Shown here: positions 41,887 to 51,416 of the stretch, piece after piece
Layout: each line of letters starts with the position of its first letter
Numbering within the stretch: position 1 is the first letter of the stretch
Source: Leclercia sp. S52
Lineage (GTDB): Bacteria > Pseudomonadota > Gammaproteobacteria > Enterobacterales > Enterobacteriaceae
Direction: 5' to 3'
Assembly (NCBI RefSeq): GCF_039727615.1
Contig: NZ_CP152474.1
Location: 3,162,001 to 3,226,000 of the forward strand
Length of the DNA stretch: 64,000 nucleotides
Notes under the pieces: generated by a model
The model's database searches: none
What the model was told of the DNA's origin: nothing
What the model saw: the letters and a program-made list of their open reading frames with translations, nothing else
Program-made: the position numbers and the translations under genes

Positions 41887-42759
41887 TTATTCGGTCAGCC
41901 AGCTGGCCTGACGCTGCAACACCGGCAGCACCGGGCGGCGGTGATTCATCTCCGGCAGGGCATTGATCAGCCCCTGCGTGTAGGGGTGCTTCGCGTTGTG
42001 CAGGTCGCAGGCGGCGATGGATTCCACCACCCGCCCGGCGTACATCACCAGCACCCGGTCGCAGAAGCTGCGCACCAGGTTGATGTCGTGGCTGATAAAG
42101 ATCAGCCCCAGCCCGCGGGACTGGACTAAGTCGTCCAGCAATCCCAGCACCTGCAGGCGCACCGAGACGTCCAGCGCCGAGGTGGGTTCGTCGGCGATCA
42201 CCAGCTCCGGGTCGGTGATCAGCATCATGGCGATCATGATGCGCTGCCCCTGCCCGCCGGAGATCTCGTGCGGATAGAGCTGATACACCCGCTCCGGCTG
42301 GCGAATGCGCACCACGTCGAGCATCTCCAGCACTTTGGCTTTCGCCTCCGCCTTGCGCCCCGGATGGTGGGTCAGCCAGGCCTCGGCGATCTGATCCCCG
42401 ACGCAGACCACCGGGTTCAGGGAGTACTTCGGGTCCTGCATGATCATTGAGATGCGCTTGCCGCGAATGCCGCGCATCTGCGCCTCGCTGACGCTGCGGA
42501 GATCGACATCGCCAAACTGCATCCGGGTGGCGGTGATCTGCGCCTTTGCCGGGTGCAGGCGCAGCAGCGCCCGCCCGACGGTGGATTTCCCCGAGCCCGA
42601 CTCACCGACAATCGCCAGCTTCTCGCGCCCGAGCTGAAAGGAGACGCCGCGCACCGCGTTAGTCACCGCGCGTCCGTTGATAAAGTCGACGTGCAGATCG
42701 CGCACGTCGAGCAGCGGCTCATTAGTTGCTGCGAGGATCGAGGATGTCACGTAAGCCAT
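41887..42759 (-). CDS. Peptide-type ABC transporter ATPase (DppD-like)
   Basis: 290-residue ATPase with Walker A GESGSGKS (about 54-61), Q-loop [14 protein letters not shown], signature [15 protein letters not shown], Walker [13 protein letters not shown] and a C-terminal oligopeptide-transporter extension ending [18 protein letters not shown]. The start overlaps the end of the permease gene by 38 bp, so translation is probably coupled. The following ATPase gene begins 11 bp after its stop. Couples ATP hydrolysis to import through the two permeases. Confidence 0.86.
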   Translation of the reverse strand: MAYVTSSILAATNEPLLDVRDLHVDFINGRAVTNAVRGVSFQLGREKLAIVGESGSGKSTVGRALLRLHPAKAQITATRMQFGDVDLRSVSEAQMRGIRGKRISMIMQDPKYSLNPVVCVGDQIAEAWLTHHPGRKAEAKAKVLEMLDVVRIRQPERVYQLYPHEISGGQGQRIMIAMMLITDPELVIADEPTSALDVSVRLQVLGLLDDLVQSRGLGLIFISHDINLVRSFCDRVLVMYAGRVVESIAACDLHNAKHPYTQGLINALPEMNHRRPVLPVLQRQASWLTE

Positions 42760-43628
42760 CTCCTAAGAAGTTGAACGCCAGGCTGTTAATCAGGATCGCC
42801 AGCCCCGGAATAGTCACCACCCACCAGCACTCCATCATGTAGGTGCGGCCGCTGGAGATCATCGCCCCCCACTCCGGCTCCGGTGGCTGCGCGCCGAGGC
42901 CGAGGAAGCCGAGACCGGCGGCGGTCAGGATGATCCCGGCCATGTTCATGGTGATACGGATAATTACCGACGGCAGGCACAGCGGAACAATGTGCCGCCA
43001 CAGCACCCGCACCGGGGAGGCCCCCCTGCAGACGCACGGCGGAGATAAAGTCGGCCTGGCGCAGCGACAGGGTTTCAGCGCGGGCCAGACGGGCAATCGG
43101 CGGCCAGGCGGTGATCGTAATCGCAATCACCACGTGCTCCAGCCCCGGGCCGAGGGCCGCGACGAACGCCAGCGCCAGCACCAGGCTCGGGAAGGAGATA
43201 AAGATATCGGTAACGCGCATCAGCACCGCATCGACCTTACTGCCAAAGTACCCGGCGGTGACGCCCAGCAGCAGCCCCAGCGGGCCGACCGTGACCGACA
43301 CCAGCAGCACGATATAGAGCGTGATGCGCGAGCCGTAGACCAGACGGCTGAAGATATCCCGGCCAAATTCGTCGGTGCCGAACCAGTGTTGGGCGTTCGG
43401 GGCCACCAGGGCGTTATTCAGATCCTGCACCAGCGGGTTGTAGGGCGCGATCCAGGGCGCAAAGGCCGCGACGATCAGCAGCAGCAGAATAATGCCGCCG
43501 CCAATGGCCGTCAGCGGGTTGCGCGCCATCTGCCCGACAAACCCGACGCTGCGACGGGCCATCCGCGCCAGGCGCTGGCGTCCTTCGCTGCGAACGGATT
43601 GCAGCGGTGTATCCAGAGAAACGGTCAT
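42722..43628 (-). CDS. ABC transporter permease (DppC-like), frameshifted
   Basis: Inner-membrane permease of the peptide/opine/nickel family. The N-terminal part (MTVSLDTPLQSVRSEGR) contains the first helix near residues 37-57. Reading is broken at a six-C run (43021-43026): with five, FISAVRLQGASPVRVLWRHI follows, giving the EAA-loop segment expected here, and the protein has 301 residues. As sequenced it would end out of frame. A second six-C run at 42865-42870 is in frame. Overlaps its upstream partner permease gene by four bases. Confidence 0.83.
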
Positions 43629-44662
43629 GATTTCGTCCTCGGGTCAAAGAGTTGATACAGCATGTCGGAGAGCAGGTTGAGCATCACGAAGATGATCCCC
43701 ACCAGCAGGACGCAGCCCATCACCGCGTTCATGTCCCCCAGCAGCAGGCTGCCGGTGAGATAGGAGCCAAAACCCGGCCAGGAGAAGACGGTTTCAATCA
43801 GCACCGCCCCTTCCAGCAGCGATCCGTAGGCCAGGGCCACCACCGTCAGCAGCTGCACGAGGATGTTGCGGAACGCGTGGTTCCAGATCACCTGGCGCTC
43901 GGTTAAACCTTTTACGCGAGCGGTGATGATGAACTCCTGGGACAGCTGGGCCAGCATAAAGCTGCGGGTCATGCGGCTGATGTAGGCCAGGGAGTGGAAG
44001 CCCAGCAGTGAGGCCGGCAGCACCAGGTGGTTAATGGCGTTCCAGAACACCGCGCTGTTGCCTGCCAGCAGGGCATCGACGGTCATCAGTCCGGTACGGC
44101 GCGGTACCAGGCCATCCAGGCCCAGATCCAGCCGTCCGGCGCCGCCTACCCAGCCAAGCCAGGCATAGAACAGCAGTAGCCCCATCATCCCGACCCAGAA
44201 GATCGGCGTGGAGTAACCGGCGAGGCTGATGATGCGCACCACGTAATCCGAAACGCTGTTACGGCGCGCGGCGGCCAGCACCCCCAGCGGAACGCCTAAA
44301 CCGGCCCCGACGATAATCGCCATCGTCGCCAGCTCCAGGGTCGCCGGGAAGACGCGCAGAATGTCATCCAGCACCGGCTTGCCGGTCAGCAGGGCATTGC
44401 CCAGATCGCCGTGCAGCAGGTTGTTGAGGTAGATGCCGAACTGGGTCAGCAGGGATTTATCAAAGCCCAACTGGTGATAAACCTGCTGATAGGTGCTGTG
44501 GTCAGCATCCGGGCCGACAATCGCCAGCACCGGATCTACCGGCATCACCCGGCCAATAAAGAAGGTCAGCACCAGCAGGCCGAACAGGGTCACCAGCACC
44601 TGGGTCAGGCGTTTAGAGAAACGCCGGGTGCGGGAGCCCGGGGCGAGGATCGCAACGCTCAT
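43625..44662 (-). CDS. ABC transporter permease (DppB-like)
   Basis: 345-residue inner-membrane permease with six predicted helices; the first is LTQVLVTLFGLLVLTFFIGR and the BPD/EAA loop is FIITARVKGLTERQVIWNH (about residues 235-253). Typical of DppB/OppB/NikB proteins. Both ends overlap the neighbouring genes by four bases (ATGA), so the whole importer is translationally coupled. Partner of the DppC-like permease. Confidence 0.87.
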   Translation of the reverse strand: MSVAILAPGSRTRRFSKRLTQVLVTLFGLLVLTFFIGRVMPVDPVLAIVGPDADHSTYQQVYHQLGFDKSLLTQFGIYLNNLLHGDLGNALLTGKPVLDDILRVFPATLELATMAIIVGAGLGVPLGVLAAARRNSVSDYVVRIISLAGYSTPIFWVGMMGLLLFYAWLGWVGGAGRLDLGLDGLVPRRTGLMTVDALLAGNSAVFWNAINHLVLPASLLGFHSLAYISRMTRSFMLAQLSQEFIITARVKGLTERQVIWNHAFRNILVQLLTVVALAYGSLLEGAVLIETVFSWPGFGSYLTGSLLLGDMNAVMGCVLLVGIIFVMLNLLSDMLYQLFDPRTKS

Positions 44663-46275
44663 TTTTCACCTCCGGTTTTGTACACTTCCCGCAGGAAGGT
44701 GGTGGCCGACGGATGCGACTGGAAGTTTTTGACTTCGTTACGCACCACCACCGAATCGACCATCTGCGACAGCGGGATCAGAGCCGGGATCAGCTGGTCG
44801 TAACGCACCTGGATCTGCTGGTAGTCGGCGATCTGTTTCTGCGGATCGCGCTCCAGCAGGGCCTTGTCGATCATCTCGTTCAGCGGCTTGTCGTAAAAAC
44901 CGGTGCGCCAGCCCTGGAAGTTGGTCAGCCGGGCTTCGTCGCTGTTGTCCGGGTTGTAGACCAGCGCGCGCAGGCTGGAGTGCGGATGGGGCTCCACGCC
45001 GCTGCCGCCGCGCCCGACCAGCATGTCGAACTTACGCTCGCGCATCGCGCCGTAGATCTGGTTCCCGGTGCCGGTGATGATTTTGGTGTTGATGCCCGCC
45101 TGCATCAGGGTGGACTGCACCGCGATGGCGATATTGAGGAACGGCTGATCCGCCAGCACCCGCAGGGTGGTGTCGAAACCGTCCGGATAGCCCGCTTCCG
45201 CCAGCAGCTTTTTGGCGCGGGCGATGTCGAGCTTATAGCCCGGGTCCGGTAATGTGGACGGCATCCCCGCCTTGATCGGCCGCTGGTGCAGCACGCCGTA
45301 GCCCGGCATCAGCGCCTTGTTGATGCCCTGATAGTCAATCAGGTAGCGCACGGCTTCGCGCACTTTCGGATTGGCGAAGTGCGCCTCTTTCATGCTCATC
45401 GCCACGTAGTAAACCGTGCCTTTCTGCACGGCTTCCACCGTCAGCTGCGGATCCTTACGCAGGGCGTTGATGTCCGCCACCGCCATGTTGCTGGCGATAT
45501 CCAGATCGCCCTTCTCCACCATCAGGCGCAGGGTTTGCGACTCCTGGAAATGGCGCAGGACGACGCGGTTCATCTTCGGCTCTTCGCGCCAGTATTTCGG
45601 GTTGCGCTGCATGCGCAGCACGTCTTTTGCCTGCCAGGTCTCCAGCATAAAGGGCCCGGAACCGGCTTCGTTGGTTGTCAGCCAGCGGTTGCCCCAGTCG
45701 CTATTGACCTCGTGGCTGAGCACCGTTTTGCGATCCAGCACGCCGAGGTTGCCCAGCGCGCCGAGGGAGTAGATCACCAGCTGCGGATCGTTGGCCTTCG
45801 GCAGAGTGAGCTGCACGGTGTGGTCATCGAGGGCTTTAATCTGCTGGTCAATATTCTTCTTAGAGAACCCGTAGGATTTCCACACCGAGGCCTGGGCGAG
45901 GTTGAGGTGCAGCAGGCGGCGCATCGACCACACCACGTCCTCGGCGGTGAGCGGATTGCCGGAGTGGAAGGTCACGTTGTCGCGCAGGTGGAAGGTCAGG
46001 GTTTTGCCGTCCGGGGAAATATCCCAGGATTTCGCCAGCGCCGGTTTGACGTTGGTGAGGGTATTAGGATCCAGCTCCACCAGCGAATCGTAGAGATTGA
46101 CCACAATGCCGACCACTTCGTTACCGGTCATCGCGGCCGGATCGAGGGTCAGCAGGTTGTTCATGTTCATACCGATGATGAGCTGATCGGGCGGCGTTTT
46201 TGCGTAAGCCGCACCGCTCCCCATCATCAGCGAGAGCGCGAGTAAACACGCTCCAGCCAGAGAGGTTCGTTTCAT
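44659..46275 (-). CDS. Family 5 extracellular solute-binding protein (DppA-like)
   Basis: 538-residue periplasmic binding protein with a Sec signal peptide (cleavage likely after AAYA, residue 25). The SBP family 5 body includes WDISPDGKTLTFHLRDNVTF and TAEDVVWSMRRLL near residue 115. The family carries di- and oligopeptides, opines, nickel and some sugars acids, so sequence does not fix the ligand. It starts 33 bp after the enolase-family gene and provides specificity to the importer. Gene order binding protein-B-C-D-F is the standard one. Confidence 0.86.
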   Translation of the reverse strand: MKRTSLAGACLLALSLMMGSGAAYAKTPPDQLIIGMNMNNLLTLDPAAMTGNEVVGIVVNLYDSLVELDPNTLTNVKPALAKSWDISPDGKTLTFHLRDNVTFHSGNPLTAEDVVWSMRRLLHLNLAQASVWKSYGFSKKNIDQQIKALDDHTVQLTLPKANDPQLVIYSLGALGNLGVLDRKTVLSHEVNSDWGNRWLTTNEAGSGPFMLETWQAKDVLRMQRNPKYWREEPKMNRVVLRHFQESQTLRLMVEKGDLDIASNMAVADINALRKDPQLTVEAVQKGTVYYVAMSMKEAHFANPKVREAVRYLIDYQGINKALMPGYGVLHQRPIKAGMPSTLPDPGYKLDIARAKKLLAEAGYPDGFDTTLRVLADQPFLNIAIAVQSTLMQAGINTKIITGTGNQIYGAMRERKFDMLVGRGGSGVEPHPHSSLRALVYNPDNSDEARLTNFQGWRTGFYDKPLNEMIDKALLERDPQKQIADYQQIQVRYDQLIPALIPLSQMVDSVVVRNEVKNFQSHPSATTFLREVYKTGGEK

Positions 46276-46308
46276 GTATATATCGCCTGTAGGGTACGTT
46301 TTTATCTG

Positions 46309-47463
46309 TCAGTCGTGGCTGACGGTATTGGCTTCGATATACGCAAAATTAATGTCTTCGCCGAGTCCCGGACGCGTCGGCAGGCTGACCATGCCTTCAT
46401 CATCCATCGGGTCGATCAGGCTGTGCAGATAGGCTGCCGGTTCGTCGTAATCGAGGAACGGGTGCAGCAGGCCGCGCTCATACCAGCGGCAGTTCTTGAT
46501 GGCGCCAATCACCGCCAGGCTCGCCGCGCCGTTGCCGTGTACTTCACAGTCCATGCCGAACGACTCCGCAAGGTTCGCCACCTTCAGGGTTGGCGAGATG
46601 CCGCCAACGCCGTTCGAACCGGCGCGCAGGATGTCGCAGGCCCCTGCCTTGATCCAGTCGGCGCGGCTGTGGTGCTTCCCGCCGAGGCTTTCTGGCCCGA
46701 TGATCGGAATAGAGAGGTTTTCTGCCAGCCAGGCGTAGGAGGACATGCTCTCCTCTTCCATCGGCTCTTCAAACCACGCGAAGTTGAGCTTCTCCAGCTC
46801 TTTGCCGATGTACAGCGCTTCGGTGCGGCTGTACCAGTGGTAGCCGTCGATCATCAGGTCGATGTCCGGGCCGACCGCTTCACGCACCGCGGCGCAGGCT
46901 TTGACGTCCATCTTTGGATTGGGGGCGAAGGAGACCGGCGGCATCCAGGTGTGCAGCTTAATCGCTTTGTATCCGCGGGCGACCAGCGTCTCGGCAAAGC
47001 TGGCGTACTCTTCCGGCGTCGACAGGCCGCCGGGCAGGTCATCGCCGCACATGGTGCTGCCGTAGGCCGGCACTTTGTCGCGGTAGCCGCCGAGCAGTTT
47101 CCACACCGGCATATTCAGTTTGCGGCCAATCAGATCCCACAGCGCCTGCTCAACAAACCCCAGCGCGCGTTCGGTCAACTGGTGGGCGCTACCGCGCTGC
47201 CAGTGGGCCAGCTCCTGCCAGATCTTCTCGCGATTGAACGCGTCCTGGCCGACCATCACTTTGCGAAAGAAGGTGTTGACCACAAAAGGGCGCACCACTT
47301 CCGGCGGTGCAAATGAGTACCCTTTGGTGCCATCGTCTGCGGTAATGGTCAGCATCGCCATTTTTGCCAGGCTCCCCGGCCCCGGATGGGAATGTCCGGC
47401 GGTGTCGGAGACCCGGCGCGTGGGATACTGAAAGACGGTGACGTTTACAGATTCGATTTTCAT
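46309..47463 (-). CDS. Enolase-superfamily (mandelate racemase group) enzyme
   Basis: 384 residues with the capping domain up to about 125 and a TIM barrel beyond. Predicted metal ligands Asp206 (LMIDGYHW), Glu232 (FEEPMEEE) and Glu258 (GPESLGG) end the third to fifth strands; Lys169 and His171 (AIKLHTW) and His309 (CEVHGNG) are likely acid/base residues. This resembles acid-sugar dehydratases and racemases rather than dipeptide epimerases. It abstracts a proton alpha to a carboxylate, but the substrate cannot be told. First gene of the operon with the ABC importer, thus probably acting on the imported compound in the cytoplasm. Confidence 0.8.
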   Translation of the reverse strand: MKIESVNVTVFQYPTRRVSDTAGHSHPGPGSLAKMAMLTITADDGTKGYSFAPPEVVRPFVVNTFFRKVMVGQDAFNREKIWQELAHWQRGSAHQLTERALGFVEQALWDLIGRKLNMPVWKLLGGYRDKVPAYGSTMCGDDLPGGLSTPEEYASFAETLVARGYKAIKLHTWMPPVSFAPNPKMDVKACAAVREAVGPDIDLMIDGYHWYSRTEALYIGKELEKLNFAWFEEPMEEESMSSYAWLAENLSIPIIGPESLGGKHHSRADWIKAGACDILRAGSNGVGGISPTLKVANLAESFGMDCEVHGNGAASLAVIGAIKNCRWYERGLLHPFLDYDEPAAYLHSLIDPMDDEGMVSLPTRPGLGEDINFAYIEANTVSHD

Positions 47464-47609
47464 TTTCAGTCCTTAAAACAACGTAGGTTCAGCATGTTCT
47501 GTCATTTTGAAAAGCTGTTTCGAAACTAACTGTAAGCGCATAATTCATCCACTGCCTTAGACAAATTCCGCTAAGCGCTGACCATTTTTTGTGCATCTGC
47601 ACGGGAGGG

Positions 47610-47625
47610 AGTGACACTTTTCACA
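47610..47625. promoter_or_regulatory. Candidate CRP site upstream of the enolase/ABC operon
   Basis: AGTGA-CACTTT-TCACA matches nine of the ten conserved CRP bases. It lies about 147 bp before the enolase-family ATG, in the gap to fbaB. A second, weaker TGTGCATCTGCAC lies just upstream of it on the plus strand. Consistent with a catabolite-controlled operon; inferred. Confidence 0.5.
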
Positions 47626-47711
47626 AAAGCCTGGGGAAGTGTGAAGTGGATCGGGAGAGATCTTTGAATGAAATGAAATGGGATTTCAAATATTGATGGG
47701 TGCGGTTAAAT

Positions 47712-47748
47712 CCCCTCTCCCCTTTGGGGAGAGGGTTAGGGTGAGGGG
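47712..47748. repeat. Dispersed palindromic repeat at the fbaB 3' end
   Basis: The reverse orientation of the family: CCCCTCTCCCC-TTT-GGGGAGAGG then GTTAGGGTGAGGGG. It abuts the fbaB stop codon (47749) directly. Confidence 0.75.
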
Positions 47749-48801
47749 TTATGCGATCGTCACTTTCTTATCCAAGTACACATCCTGCACGGCGTTAATC
47801 AGCTTCACGCCGTCGGCCATCGATTTTTTAAACGCCTTGCGACCGAGGATCAGCCCCATACCGCCCGCGCGTTTGTTGATCACTGCCGTGCGCACCGCAT
47901 CGGTGAGATCGGTTTCCCCGCCTGCCGCCCCGCCGGAGTTGATCAACCCGGCGCGACCCATGTAGCAGTTCGCCAGCTGGTAGCGCACCAGGTCAATTGG
48001 GTTATCGCTGGTCAGTTTGCTGTAGACCCGATCGTCGGTATAGCCGAATTTCACCGCCTTGTAGCCGCCGTTGTTTTCGGCCATTTTCTGCTTGACGATA
48101 TCCGCCCCGATGGTCGCCGCCAGATGGTTGGCCTGGCCGGTTAAATCGGCGGAAACATGGTAATCGGTGCCGTCTTTGCTGAAGGCCGGGTTACGCAGGT
48201 AGGCCCACAGCACGGTCACCAGCCCCAGCTCGTGTGCACGCTCGAAGGCGGCGGAGATCTCTTCGATCTGACGACGCGACTGCTCCGAGCCGAAATAGAT
48301 GGTCGCCCCTACCGCGACCGCGCCGAGGTTGAAGGCCTGCTCAACGCTGGCATAGAGCGTCTGGTCATATTCGGTGGGGTAGCTCAGGGTTTCGTTGTGG
48401 TTGAGCTTAACCAGGAACGGAATGCGGTGCGCGTAACGGCGTGAGACGGACGCCAGCACGCCATAGGTGGAGGCTACGCAGTTACAGCCCGCCTCAATCG
48501 CCAGTTCGACGATATTTTTCGGATCAAAATAGAGCGGGTTGGCAGCAAAGGACGCGCCCGCAGAGTGCTCTACGCCCTGGTCCACCGGCAGGATCGACAG
48601 ATAGCCGGTCCCGCCCAGACGCCCGGTGTTATACAGCGTCTGCATATTGCGCAGCACCGCCGGCGGACGGTTGTTGTCCACCATCACGCGGTCGACGTAG
48701 TCATGGCCAGGCAGGTAAAGCTGGTCGGCTGGAATGGTCATACAACGATGCTGTAACAGGCTGTCGGCGTCTTTGCCAAGCAATTGCGTAATATCAGTCA
48801 T
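47749..48801 (-). CDS. fbaB: Fructose-bisphosphate aldolase class I (DhnA type)
   Basis: Schiff-base aldolase interconverting fructose 1,6-bisphosphate with dihydroxyacetone phosphate and glyceraldehyde 3-phosphate; used in gluconeogenesis. 350 residues, the length of E. coli FbaB, and very similar throughout ([51 protein letters not shown]). The Schiff-base lysine is expected in the [18 protein letters not shown] region near residue 237. Single gene; thiD ends about 106 bp upstream. Confidence 0.96.
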   Translation of the reverse strand: MTDITQLLGKDADSLLQHRCMTIPADQLYLPGHDYVDRVMVDNNRPPAVLRNMQTLYNTGRLGGTGYLSILPVDQGVEHSAGASFAANPLYFDPKNIVELAIEAGCNCVASTYGVLASVSRRYAHRIPFLVKLNHNETLSYPTEYDQTLYASVEQAFNLGAVAVGATIYFGSEQSRRQIEEISAAFERAHELGLVTVLWAYLRNPAFSKDGTDYHVSADLTGQANHLAATIGADIVKQKMAENNGGYKAVKFGYTDDRVYSKLTSDNPIDLVRYQLANCYMGRAGLINSGGAAGGETDLTDAVRTAVINKRAGGMGLILGRKAFKKSMADGVKLINAVQDVYLDKKVTIA

Positions 48802-48818
48802 GGTTTTCCTCCCGTCAG

Positions 48819-48843
48819 TGCCGACAGGGTGTCGGCATTTTTA
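48819..48843. repeat. Inverted repeat in the fbaB leader
   Basis: TGCCGACA-GGG-TGTCGGCA followed on the plus strand by TTTTTA looks like a terminator reading rightwards, yet both flanking genes are on the minus strand. It may act as a leader structure of fbaB or as the minus-strand thiD terminator without a T run. Confidence 0.45.
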
Positions 48844-48907
48844 TCCAGGCTCACAGGATTGTAAGCCCCCCTAAGCCTGGTCTGCGGGACGTCAAATTGC
48901 CAGCCGT

Positions 48908-49708
48908 CTACCACCATGCATGAAAATGATGCACCGGACCTATGCCCTGCCCCACTTCCAGCGTGTCCGCCTGTGCGAGCGCACAGGAGAGCCAGGCTTT
49001 GGCCTCGCGGACCGTATCCGCCCAGCTATCGTGCCGCGGACGCAGCGCGGCCAGCGCCGCAGATAGGGTGCAGCCGGTGCCATGGGTGTTTTTGGTATTC
49101 ACCCGCGGGGCGGTAAAGCGCGTGGCCCCGTCGCGGGTGAACAGCCAGTCGGGGCTTTCGGGATCGTCCAGATGGCCGCCCTTCATCAGCACCGCCTCGC
49201 AGCCCATCGCCAGCAATGCCTGGCCCTGCGCTTTCATCTCCTGCTCGCTGCGGGCATGGGGCGCATCCAGCAAGGCCGCCGCTTCGGGTAGATTGGGGGT
49301 GATGAGCGCCACCTGCGGCAGCAGTTTTTTACGCAGCGTGTCGACGGCGGCGGTCGACAGCAGCGGGTCGCCGCTTTTCGCCAGCATCACCGTGTCCAGC
49401 ACCACGTTTTTCACCTGATGACGCAGGAGCTGCTCCGCCACAGCCTCGACGATATCGGTTTCGGCCAGCATGCCGATCTTGGTGGTGTCGATGCGCACAT
49501 CGCTGAATACCGACTCCAGCTGCGCCGCCACGAAGTCGGGTTCGATGCGATAGACCGACTGCACCCCGCGAGTGTTCTGTGCCACCAGGGCGGTGATCAC
49601 CGAGCAGCCGTATACGCCCAGCGCGGAGAAGGTTTTCAGGTCAGCCTGGATCCCGGCTCCGCCGCTTGGGTCGGTGCCGGCGATGGTAAGCGCATTAATC
49701 CGTTTCAT
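48908..49708 (-). CDS. thiD: Hydroxymethylpyrimidine (phosphate) kinase
   Basis: Two-step kinase making HMP pyrophosphate for thiamine synthesis. 266 residues as in E. coli, starting [20 protein letters not shown]; other ribokinase-family landmarks are [15 protein letters not shown] and the anion hole and catalytic Asp in [15 protein letters not shown]. As sequenced it is fused in frame to thiM because of a six-C run at 49716-49721. With five, thiM stops with TGA overlapping this ATG. Ends VHHFHAWW as in E. coli. Confidence 0.94.
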   Translation of the reverse strand: MKRINALTIAGTDPSGGAGIQADLKTFSALGVYGCSVITALVAQNTRGVQSVYRIEPDFVAAQLESVFSDVRIDTTKIGMLAETDIVEAVAEQLLRHQVKNVVLDTVMLAKSGDPLLSTAAVDTLRKKLLPQVALITPNLPEAAALLDAPHARSEQEMKAQGQALLAMGCEAVLMKGGHLDDPESPDWLFTRDGATRFTAPRVNTKNTHGTGCTLSAALAALRPRHDSWADTVREAKAWLSCALAQADTLEVGQGIGPVHHFHAWW

Positions 49709-50476
49709 CGTTGTGCCCCCCAGTTCCCACAGGGCATCAAGAAACGCCGCGGCAAAACTGCCCGGGCCACGACTTTGCGCTGCCGCCAGCGTCCCGGCCC
49801 GTTTCATCCAGCCGCAGGCCGCGGCAATGTTATCCAGCCGGTCGCCCGGCAGCGAACAGCTGGCTGCCACCACCGCTGACAGGGCGCAGCCGGTGCCCAC
49901 CACCCGGGTCATCAGCGGATCGCCCCCGGTGAGGGTCTGGGTACGCAGCCCGTCAGTGACGTAATCCACCTCCCCTGTCACCGCCACCACGGCATTGGTC
50001 TGCCGCGCCAGGGCTTGCGCCGCAGGCAGGGCGCTGGCGGCGGTATCGGTGGTGTCCACGCCGCGCCCGCCAGCGCTCATCCCGGCAAGAGCGAGGATTT
50101 CAGAGGCATTGCCGCGAATAGCCGCCGGTTTCAGAGCGAGGATTTGCTGGCAAAAACGGGTCCGGTACGCCAGCGCACCAACGGCCACCGGATCGAGCGT
50201 CCAGGGCTTACCCGCCGCCACCGCGCTTTCGATCGCCCGGCGCATCGCCTGGGCGCGCGGTGCGGTGAGGGTACCGACGTTAATCAGGAGCGCATCGGCA
50301 ATAGTGGAAAACTGTTCAGCCTCTTCGGCTTCGATCACCATCGCCGGAGATGCGCCGAGGGCCAGCAGGACGTTGGCGGTAAAGGTATGCACCACGTCGT
50401 TAGTCATGCAGTGAGTCAGTGGAGAACGGGTTCGGAAGTGGAGTAAGGCGTGTAAATTGAGCAGGTCAGGCTGCAT
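49705..50476 (-). CDS. thiM: Hydroxyethylthiazole kinase, frame-broken at its end
   Basis: Salvage kinase phosphorylating the thiazole moiety of thiamine. ATG at 50476 ([14 protein letters not shown]) follows GGAGCGATACC. Family landmarks: [20 protein letters not shown] near residue 18, [11 protein letters not shown] (about 91) and the catalytic [14 protein letters not shown] (Cys near residue 198). Repairing the six-C run at 49716-49721 gives a 256-residue protein ending LGAQR with TGA overlapping the thiD start, the usual thiMD coupling. Controlled by the TPP riboswitch upstream. Confidence 0.91.
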
Positions 50477-50524
50477 GGTATCGCTCCTGCCTTGCGCGAA
50501 GAAGCGATTGCCCGGAGGGCATCT

Positions 50525-50602
50525 GACTTCCCTACGCTGGCATTATCCAGATCAGGTGGTACGGGTATTTCTCAGCCTTCACAAGGAAGGGCACCCCGAG
50601 TC
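50525..50602 (-). promoter_or_regulatory. TPP riboswitch (thi box) of thiMD
   Basis: The minus strand runs GACTCGGGGTGCCCTTCC, GAAGGCTGAGAAATACCCGT, ACCTGATCTGGATAATGCCA, GCGTAGGGAAGTC. These are the complete conserved elements of the TPP aptamer, almost identical to E. coli thiM. About 49 bases separate the aptamer from the thiM start, containing the ribosome site it sequesters when TPP is bound. Confidence 0.97.
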
Positions 50603-50872
50603 AAATTACATAAGATGATGTAATCCCGGAAGCGTAGAGGATGCGTCTGGCAATAGCAAGACCCTTCTGCTGCCGCTGCTGCTTGCCAGGATTACTCCCA
50701 TCATTTTAGCTATTCGTGCTAAATGTGATCTTCATCAAGTAGTAACACCCTTCCTTCCGCGATAGTCAGCACCTCGTTACTTTTATAGAAACGATGTGAT
50801 AATAGCTGCACACATAAAAGTAACTATGTTATTGATTAATAAATAATCTATTAATTTACTAAAGGTTAATGT

Positions 50873-51350
50873 ATGAAAAAGATTCTGTTGGTGGGTGTGG
50901 TGGCTGCACTTCTTGCGGGCTGCGTCTCTGAAGAACAGCGGTTAGCGCAGTGTGAGGCAAAAGGCGTCAGCCGCGATGCCTGCTATGTTGCCGACCAGAA
51001 CCGTCAGGCCACGATCAATGCCGCGGCCGAAAAACAGGCTTTAGAGAATGCCCATGCCGCCGTTCAGCATGCGCAGGCGGGCCACGTTGCTGACCCGCTG
51101 CGTGAAGCCTCTTTTAGCGCAAACGGCATCAAAGCCACCGTCAACAATGGTTTTACCCAGGCCACCATCAACGGCAAAAAAAGCCACGGTGAAGCGTTCA
51201 AATGCGAACTTCTACGAGATAAAAGGCGCGGGTTATATCCTGTCGATCTCCCTTGATGCGGACGGCGTTACCGATGCGTCATGGAATAAAACCCATGGTC
51301 GCGATCATGGGATTCTGAACGTCGTTCAAAATACTCCTAAAGCATTCTAA
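50873..51350 (+). CDS. Small putative lipoprotein, frameshifted
   Basis: Not recognised. The N-terminus MKKILLVGVVAALLAGCVSEEQ is a lipoprotein signal with lipobox LLAGC (Cys17). A charged helical part (ADQNRQATINAAAEKQALEN) follows, then a beta-rich part. A run of seven A at 51176-51182 breaks the frame in ATINGKK. With six, it continues ATVKRSNANFYEIKGAGYIL and ends at 51350 as a 158-residue protein ending TPKAF. As sequenced it would end at 51256. Monocistronic between thiM and dat, with an A+T-rich promoter region. Confidence 0.72.
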
Positions 51351-51416
51351 AATACCCCACTTTTTTTCTGCGGAGTGCCCCCCCAGGAAACCTCAGTTGC
51401 CATGCGGGGTTACGGC

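Noticed and set aside
46309..47463. Calling the enolase-superfamily gene a dipeptide epimerase because of the peptide-type importer
   Set aside because: The second-strand KLH and the HGNG histidine do not fit the two-lysine arrangement of dipeptide epimerases.
50873..51350. Naming the small lipoprotein yegR
   Set aside because: Position near yegS and fbaB suggested it, but the sequence does not match the YegR I remember, so no symbol is given.
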